NCBI GenBank assembly: GCA_910575815.1
Contig: CAJTFN010000028.1
Location: forward strand, 1 to 37,865
Length of the DNA: 37,865 nucleotides
Direction: 5' to 3'
Origin: Oscillospiraceae bacterium
GTDB lineage: Bacteria; Bacillota; Clostridia; Oscillospirales; Oscillospiraceae
A program made the translations under genes and the position numbers. The notes beneath the pieces are model-generated. The model was not told where the DNA came from. It saw nothing but the letters and a program-made list of their open reading frames with translations, and made no database searches. Positions 33,521 to 37,865 of the stretch are shown here, piece after piece. Position 1 is the first letter of the stretch; the number at the start of each line of letters is the position of its first letter.

Positions 33521-33535
33521 TTTTACAGTGTAAAA
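33521..33535. promoter_or_regulatory. Palindrome upstream of the TRAP operon
   Basis: TTTTACAGTGTAAAA is a 7-1-7 perfect palindrome 48 bases before ATG 33583 in the gap between terminator and dctP. No consensus promoter is apparent in this gap, which fits a promoter dependent on the AraC-type response regulator. The palindrome could be an additional operator. Confidence 0.4.
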
Positions 33536-33582
33536 GCTGTTGACGTATGCGCAGATCAAATTATTGAGGAGGAACGAAAACG

Positions 33583-34638
33583 ATGAAAAAGAAATTGTCC
33601 CGTATTCTCAGCGCCGTCATGTGCATGGCGGTTATCCTGGCCCTGTCCGCCTGCGGTGGAGGTTCCGGCGGCTCCGGCAGCTCCGACAGCTCCGACGCCC
33701 CTTCCGGCGGCGACGCCGGGGTGGAGACCCGCACCCTGAAGCTCTCCCACCACTGCACCGAGGGCGACAGCAACGACATCCTGTTCAACAAGTTCGCCGA
33801 GCTGGTGAAGGAGAAGACCAATGGCGAGATCGAGATCGACATCTACGCCAACGGCCAGCTCTATGGCCAGAAGGAGGCCCTGGAGGCCCTGAAGCTGGGC
33901 ACTCTGGACATGGGTATGTCCGATACCGCCCTGTGGGCCAACTACGACCCCGCCTGCGCCATTCTGGACATGCCCTACATGTTCAAGAGCCGCGAGCACG
34001 CCATCAAGGTGGCTTCCTCCGATATCATCGACCCCATCAAGGAACGCCTGGTGTCTTCCGCTGGCATCCGCCCCATCCTGGTGGAGTGCCTGAACTTCCG
34101 CAACTCCTTCGTTAAGGATATGGCCATTGACTCCTATGAGGACTTCAAGGGCCTGAAAATGCGTACCCCCGAGGCGCCTATGACCATCGCCGCCTTTGAG
34201 GCCATCGGGGCCAACCCCATCGTCATCCCCTCCGGAGAGGCCTACACCGCCGTGCAGACCGGCGTCGCCGACGGTCTGGAAGGCCATGCCGAGTACATGG
34301 TGCTCCAGAAGTTCTATGAGGTTGCCAAGAACTACGTCCAGACCCAGCATGTGATGACCTTCACCGCCTTGAACATGAGCGAGCAGGTTTACCAGTCCCT
34401 GACCGACTCCCAGAAGGCCGCCTTTGACGAGGCTGCCGCCGAGGCGCTGGAGTATTTCTACGACTATACCAACGACCTGTTCGACAAGATGTACACAGAG
34501 CTTGAGAACCAGGGCGTTACCATCACCGATCTGGACCGCACCCCCTTCGAGGAGGCCTGCGCGCCCTTCATCCAGAACTTCGTGGATGAGAACGGCCTGC
34601 AGGAGGTATATGACGCCATTCAGGCGGCCGCCGAGTAA
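33583..34638 (+). CDS. dctP: TRAP transporter substrate-binding lipoprotein
   Basis: This 351-aa binding protein has a lipoprotein signal (residues 1-23, LSAC24) and a Gly/Ser linker to about 48. The DctP domain follows with LKLSHHCTEGD, NGQLYGQKEALEALKLG, LDMPYMF, the conserved substrate-salt-bridge arginine R194 in GLKMRTPEAP, and VQTGVADGLEG. It captures an organic acid or related compound outside the cell and delivers it to DctQM. AGGAGG precedes ATG 33583. Codon use is markedly biased to C-ending and CTG/AAG codons compared with neighbours, a sign of high expression. Confidence 0.95.
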   Translation: MKKKLSRILSAVMCMAVILALSACGGGSGGSGSSDSSDAPSGGDAGVETRTLKLSHHCTEGDSNDILFNKFAELVKEKTNGEIEIDIYANGQLYGQKEALEALKLGTLDMGMSDTALWANYDPACAILDMPYMFKSREHAIKVASSDIIDPIKERLVSSAGIRPILVECLNFRNSFVKDMAIDSYEDFKGLKMRTPEAPMTIAAFEAIGANPIVIPSGEAYTAVQTGVADGLEGHAEYMVLQKFYEVAKNYVQTQHVMTFTALNMSEQVYQSLTDSQKAAFDEAAAEALEYFYDYTNDLFDKMYTELENQGVTITDLDRTPFEEACAPFIQNFVDENGLQEVYDAIQAAAE

Positions 34639-34644
34639 ACGCCT

Positions 34645-35130
34645 ATGCTGAACTTAGCCAGAAAGATTACAAACGTCCTGGTGACATTCCTGTTCAGCAT
34701 GCTGGTGGTCATTGTCTTTGTCCAGGTGGTCTGCCGGGTCATCAAGGTCAGCTTTCCCTACGCCGATGAGCTGTCCCGCTACACGTTTGTGTGGCTGATT
34801 TACCTGGGTGGAACCATCACCATCCGCAACGGCATGAACATCACCTTTGACGTGATCTTGGACGCGCTGCCCAAAAACGCCTGGAAAATCGTATTCACCA
34901 TCGTGAACGTCATCTCCTGCGCCTTTTTGGCCATGGCCGTGGTGCTGGGGGCGAATCTGGCCTGGGTAAACCGGGTGCAGGTGTCCTCCGTGGTCAAGCT
35001 GAATATGGGCGCTGTCATGCTGGCAATTCCCCTGGGAGGCCTGTTGATGTTCTGCGAACAGATCAGCTACTATCTCCGCAAGATGAAAGAAGCGGACGAT
35101 CCGGCGCTGGCGGAAGGAAAGGAGGGGTAA
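34645..35130 (+). CDS. dctQ: TRAP transporter small permease subunit
   Basis: This 161-aa protein has four hydrophobic segments (about 10-30, 48-66, 84-104, 122-142). The family motif YADELSRYTFVWLIYLGG and the following RNGMNITFDVI are diagnostic of DctQ. Its start lies 6 bases after the dctP stop with a weak ribosome site, so it is probably translated by coupling. DctQ supports the large permease DctM. Confidence 0.93.
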   Translation: MLNLARKITNVLVTFLFSMLVVIVFVQVVCRVIKVSFPYADELSRYTFVWLIYLGGTITIRNGMNITFDVILDALPKNAWKIVFTIVNVISCAFLAMAVVLGANLAWVNRVQVSSVVKLNMGAVMLAIPLGGLLMFCEQISYYLRKMKEADDPALAEGKEG

Positions 35131-35133
35131 GGC

Positions 35134-36411
35134 ATGTTTGGACTTTCCTTTGGGCTGTTTGTGCTCTTCCTGTTTCTGGGCGTGCCCATCGCCTTTTCCA
35201 TGGGCCTGGGCTCCGCCATTGCCCTGTTTATCAGCGGTGCGGTGGACCCGGTGCTGGTGGGCCACAAGCTCTTTACCGGCGTGGACTCCTTCAGCCTGAT
35301 GGCCATTCCCTTTTTCATGCTCTCCGGAGAGCTGATGGAGCAGGGAGGCCTGTCCAAGCGGCTGGTGAACCTGTCCTCCGCCCTGATCGGCCACATCACC
35401 GGTGGCCTGGGCCTGGTGGACGTTCTGACCAGTGTCATCTTCGCTGGTATCTCCGGCTCCGCCGCGGCGGATACCGCGGCCGTGGGCAGTATGATGATTC
35501 CGGGCATGAAGAAGAAGGGCTATCCCGGCGGTCTGGCGGCGGTCATTCAGGCCTGCGCCGGCTCTCTGGGCCCCATCATCCCGCCCAGCATGACCATGAT
35601 TATTTATTGCTCCCTGACCAACACGTCCATTGCCGCGCTCTTCATGGCGGGCGTCATTCCCGGATTGTTGATCGGACTGAGCGTCGCGCTCCTGACCTTC
35701 TTCTATGCCAAGAAGCTGGGCATTCGCGGAGAAAAGCGCAGTACCCTCCGGGAGATTCTGGCGGCCCTGCGGGAGGCCCTGTGGGCCATCATCATGCCGC
35801 TGATCATCATTGGCGGCATCGTGGGCGGCTTCTTTACCCCCACCGAGGCCGGCGCCATCGCTGTGGTCTACGCCTTCTTCATCGGCATGTTTGTCTACAA
35901 GGAGTTCACCCTGAAGGATCTGCCCCGAATTCTCCAGAAATCCGCGGGTATGACTGCTATGTCCCTTCTGATTGTGGCCGGCGCCGCCATCTTCAGCTTC
36001 CTGGTGGCCTACGCCAAGGTGCCCCAGGCGGTCATCGGCTTCCTGACCAGTATCACGGGCAACAAGTACATGATTATGATCCTGCTGGTGCTCTTCCTGC
36101 TGGTAGTGGGGATGTTCATCGAAACCATCGCCGCCACCATCATCGTGGCGCCCATCCTGCTGCCGGTGATTGCCCAGTACGGTATTGACCCCATCCAGTT
36201 CGCGCTGGTCATGGTCATCACCCTGGTTTATGCCGGCGTGACGCCTCCGGTGGGCGGCGTGCTGTTCATCACCATCGGCATTGCCGAGGTGAAGCTGAAG
36301 GACACCCTGCGGTATCTGATGCCCTATCTGAGCGCCGTGTTCATTGTGGTGCTGCTGTGCATCTTTGTGACGCCGGTGTCCACCTTCCTGCCGAACCTGC
36401 TCTTCGGCTGA
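35134..36411 (+). CDS. dctM: TRAP transporter large permease subunit
   Basis: This 425-aa, highly hydrophobic protein has about a dozen membrane segments. DctM marks are FSLMAIPFFMLSGELMEQGG, FAGISGSAAADTAAVGSMM, SLGPIIPPSMTMIIY and GGFFTPTEAGAIAVVYAFF. It carries substrate with sodium ions. It starts 4 bases after dctQ with AAGGAGGGG upstream, and its gene is followed by hairpins ending the transporter transcript. Confidence 0.96.
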   Translation: MFGLSFGLFVLFLFLGVPIAFSMGLGSAIALFISGAVDPVLVGHKLFTGVDSFSLMAIPFFMLSGELMEQGGLSKRLVNLSSALIGHITGGLGLVDVLTSVIFAGISGSAAADTAAVGSMMIPGMKKKGYPGGLAAVIQACAGSLGPIIPPSMTMIIYCSLTNTSIAALFMAGVIPGLLIGLSVALLTFFYAKKLGIRGEKRSTLREILAALREALWAIIMPLIIIGGIVGGFFTPTEAGAIAVVYAFFIGMFVYKEFTLKDLPRILQKSAGMTAMSLLIVAGAAIFSFLVAYAKVPQAVIGFLTSITGNKYMIMILLVLFLLVVGMFIETIAATIIVAPILLPVIAQYGIDPIQFALVMVITLVYAGVTPPVGGVLFITIGIAEVKLKDTLRYLMPYLSAVFIVVLLCIFVTPVSTFLPNLLFG

Positions 36412-36512
36412 GCTTCTCTGGGCCAGGGGGCGGCATGCCTCCGTTTGGTTCAGGAAATTAAGCGGCCCCGGAATTCCATTTGCGTCCTCCGGACCGCTTG
36501 ATGAGACACCCG

Positions 36513-36553
36513 GAGACGGGCAGACCGCATTGGATTCTGCCCGTCTCTTTTTT
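36513..36553 (+). terminator. Rho-independent terminator after dctM
   Basis: GAGACGGGCAGA (36513-36524) and TCTGCCCGTCTC (36536-36547) form a 12-bp stem followed by TTTTTT. An imperfect AAGCGG/CCGCTT hairpin lies just upstream (about 36461-36500), and a CTGGCGG/CCGCCAG hairpin with CGGA loop lies downstream at 36608-36625. The dehydrogenase gene is therefore either read through at low level or has its own promoter, which I could not identify. Confidence 0.88.
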
Positions 36554-36656
36554 CATCATTGGGATTTGAGCAACCGACTGGGCGCATGGCCGCCTGACGA
36601 TGTTTCTCTGGCGGCGGACCGCCAGAAAACGCATGAAGGAATTGAGGAGGCGTTTT

Positions 36657-37709
36657 ATGAAAGCATTGGTAAAAACCAAGTTGGGACCGGACTGCATGGC
36701 TTACATGGACATGCCGGAGCCCAAGCCTGGAGCGGACGAGCTGAAGGTGAAGGTTTTCGCCTGCGGTATCTGCGGCACGGATATCCACCTGATGCATGAC
36801 GAGTACCCCAGCAAGCCGCCTATTATCACCGGCCATGAGTTTTCCGGCGTGGTGGCTGAGGTGGGCGCCAACGTGAAGGACTTCAAGCCCGGCGACAAGA
36901 TTGTGACGCTGACGGCGGTGGATACCTGCGAGGAGTGCGAATGGTGCCGCCAGGGGCTGCGGATGCTGTGCCCGGAGCGCAAGAGCGTGGGCAGCGGCTG
37001 CGACGGCGGCTTTGCCGAATATGTGGTCATTCCCGCGAAGCACGCCTTCCACCTTCCCCAGGGAGTTTCCATGAAGACAGCGGCGCTGTGCGAGCCCTTG
37101 GCCTGCGTGTGCCGCAGCGTCTGCGAGCGAACTACCATCAAGGCCGGCGATTTCGTCCTGGTGGCCGGCGCGGGTGTCATGGGCCAGCTCACCGCCCAGG
37201 TGGCCATGGCCAACGGCGGCGTGGTGATTATGACGGGCCTGCAAAATGACAAGGAGCGCTTTGCCATGGCCAAGAGCCTGGGTGTGTTTGAGACGGTGTA
37301 CGTGGATGAGGGGGATCCCCTGGCCCGTATTCTGGAGCTCACCGGCGGCTTGGGGGCCCAGGTGGCCTTTGAGTGCTCCGGCGCGGCGGCCTCCACCAGG
37401 TTCTGCCTGGAAGCGCTGATGAAGACCGGACAGTACACCCAGGTGGCCATTCCCGGGAAACCCATCTCCTTTGACATGGACTTGGCCCTTTATAAGGAAA
37501 TTACCATTTCCAACAGCTATGCCTCCGAGCGGACCTCCTGGCTGATTGCCCTGCGGCTGCTGGAGAAGAAGCTGATCAACATCGCTCCCCTGGCCAGCTC
37601 CGTGCTGCCCCTGGAGGAGTGGGAGGAGGGCTTCCGGCGGACCATTGAGAAGACGGGCTTTAAAATCCTGCTGATGCCCCACCCCGAGGATTTGGAACTG
37701 GATACATAA
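36657..37709 (+). CDS. Zinc-dependent medium-chain dehydrogenase (sorbitol/threonine dehydrogenase-like)
   Basis: This 350-aa enzyme starts at ATG 36657 after GAGGAGG; an earlier in-frame ATG lacks a ribosome site. Catalytic zinc residues are C39 (CGICGTD) and H60-E61 (TGHEFSG); structural zinc cysteines are C91, C94, C97 and C105 (CEECEWCRQGLRMLC). The Rossmann motif VLVAGAGVMGQLTAQVA binds NAD(P). Family members oxidise polyols, sugar acids or threonine. Its place between a TRAP transporter and a transketolase suggests oxidation of an imported polyol or sugar acid to a ketose for carbon splitting (inference). Confidence 0.9.
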   Translation: MKALVKTKLGPDCMAYMDMPEPKPGADELKVKVFACGICGTDIHLMHDEYPSKPPIITGHEFSGVVAEVGANVKDFKPGDKIVTLTAVDTCEECEWCRQGLRMLCPERKSVGSGCDGGFAEYVVIPAKHAFHLPQGVSMKTAALCEPLACVCRSVCERTTIKAGDFVLVAGAGVMGQLTAQVAMANGGVVIMTGLQNDKERFAMAKSLGVFETVYVDEGDPLARILELTGGLGAQVAFECSGAAASTRFCLEALMKTGQYTQVAIPGKPISFDMDLALYKEITISNSYASERTSWLIALRLLEKKLINIAPLASSVLPLEEWEEGFRRTIEKTGFKILLMPHPEDLELDT

Positions 37710-37737
37710 AATTGCTTTTGCATAAGGAGGTATTTCA

Positions 37738-37865
37738 ATGAATGAAGTGACAGCGAAAAAACTGGAGGTACTGGCGGCGGAAATCCGGTTGGAGACGCTG
37801 AAAGTAATCCACAGCCGGGGCTTTGGCCATGTAGGCGGGTCGATGGACCTGGCGGACCTGATGGC
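37738..37865 (+). CDS. Transketolase, N-terminal (TPP-binding) subunit, partial at window end
   Basis: Forty-two codons are visible, beginning MNEVTAKKLEVLAAEIRLET after AAGGAGG 6 bases upstream. The run HSRGFGHVGGSMDLADLM is the start of the split transketolase N-terminal subunit, where GHVGGS corresponds to the GHPGxxLG-type motif. The gene continues beyond the window, and a separate C-terminal subunit gene would be expected next. It lies 28 bases after the dehydrogenase stop, clearly co-transcribed. Confidence 0.88.
   Translation, partial: MNEVTAKKLEVLAAEIRLETLKVIHSRGFGHVGGSMDLADLM

Overview
The window reads as a fragment of a GC-rich, anaerobic, gut-type Clostridia chromosome, probably Oscillospiraceae-like. 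This is inferred from ferredoxin-dependent 2-oxoacid oxidation, a biotin-dependent sodium-pump decarboxylase, SLH-type surface protein remains, conjugative-element debris typical of gut Firmicutes, and strong AGGAGG ribosome binding sites. No rRNA, tRNA or CRISPR array was seen.

1-3266 is a decayed margin. It holds a chimeric, catalytically dead serine-recombinase remnant, an SLH-domain surface protein broken by three frameshifts and two nonsense codons, a perfect 18-bp hairpin, and an unassignable remnant.

3267-18475 (minus strand) is a catabolic block of 16 genes. An AraC-type regulator is followed by an unusual crotonase, a four-subunit 2-oxoacid:ferredoxin oxidoreductase (KorDABC), a D-2-hydroxyacid dehydrogenase, a glutaconyl-CoA-decarboxylase-like sodium pump (GcdA, D, B, C), a tripartite tricarboxylate transporter (TctC, B, A), and two PLP enzymes (DcyD/CuyA-like and MalY/PatB-like). 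The likely theme is uptake of a carboxylate or amino acid, PLP conversion to a 2-oxoacid, oxidation to an acyl-CoA, and decarboxylation that charges a sodium gradient. The substrate is not determined. A divergent M20 amidohydrolase (18736-19899) may supply the substrate by deacylation.

19900-21787 is a compositional patchwork: an AT-rich gene-free stretch, an orphan protein made of two RNA polymerase alpha-CTD-like domains, and a GyrI-like effector-binding protein.

21845-28557 is a self-contained lipoate-dependent dehydrogenase module. E1alpha-E1beta-E2-E3 (PDH or acetoin dehydrogenase type) lie on the minus strand and are divergent from a GntR/FadR-type regulator and lipoate-protein ligase. 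Two near-identical 20-bp elements, one over each divergent promoter, look like the regulator's operators.

28750-37865 (plus strand) is a sensing and uptake module. A good promoter and a structured leader precede a membrane-anchored periplasmic-binding-protein sensor, a 132-aa protein that looks like a histidine kinase cut down to its dimerisation region plus N-box, a full LytS/YesM-type kinase, and a YesN/AraC-type response regulator. After a strong terminator come a TRAP transporter (DctP, Q, M), another terminator, a zinc polyol-type dehydrogenase, and the start of a split transketolase. The set looks like a sensor-controlled sugar, polyol or sugar-acid pathway. The small pseudo-kinase is the item most worth a second look.
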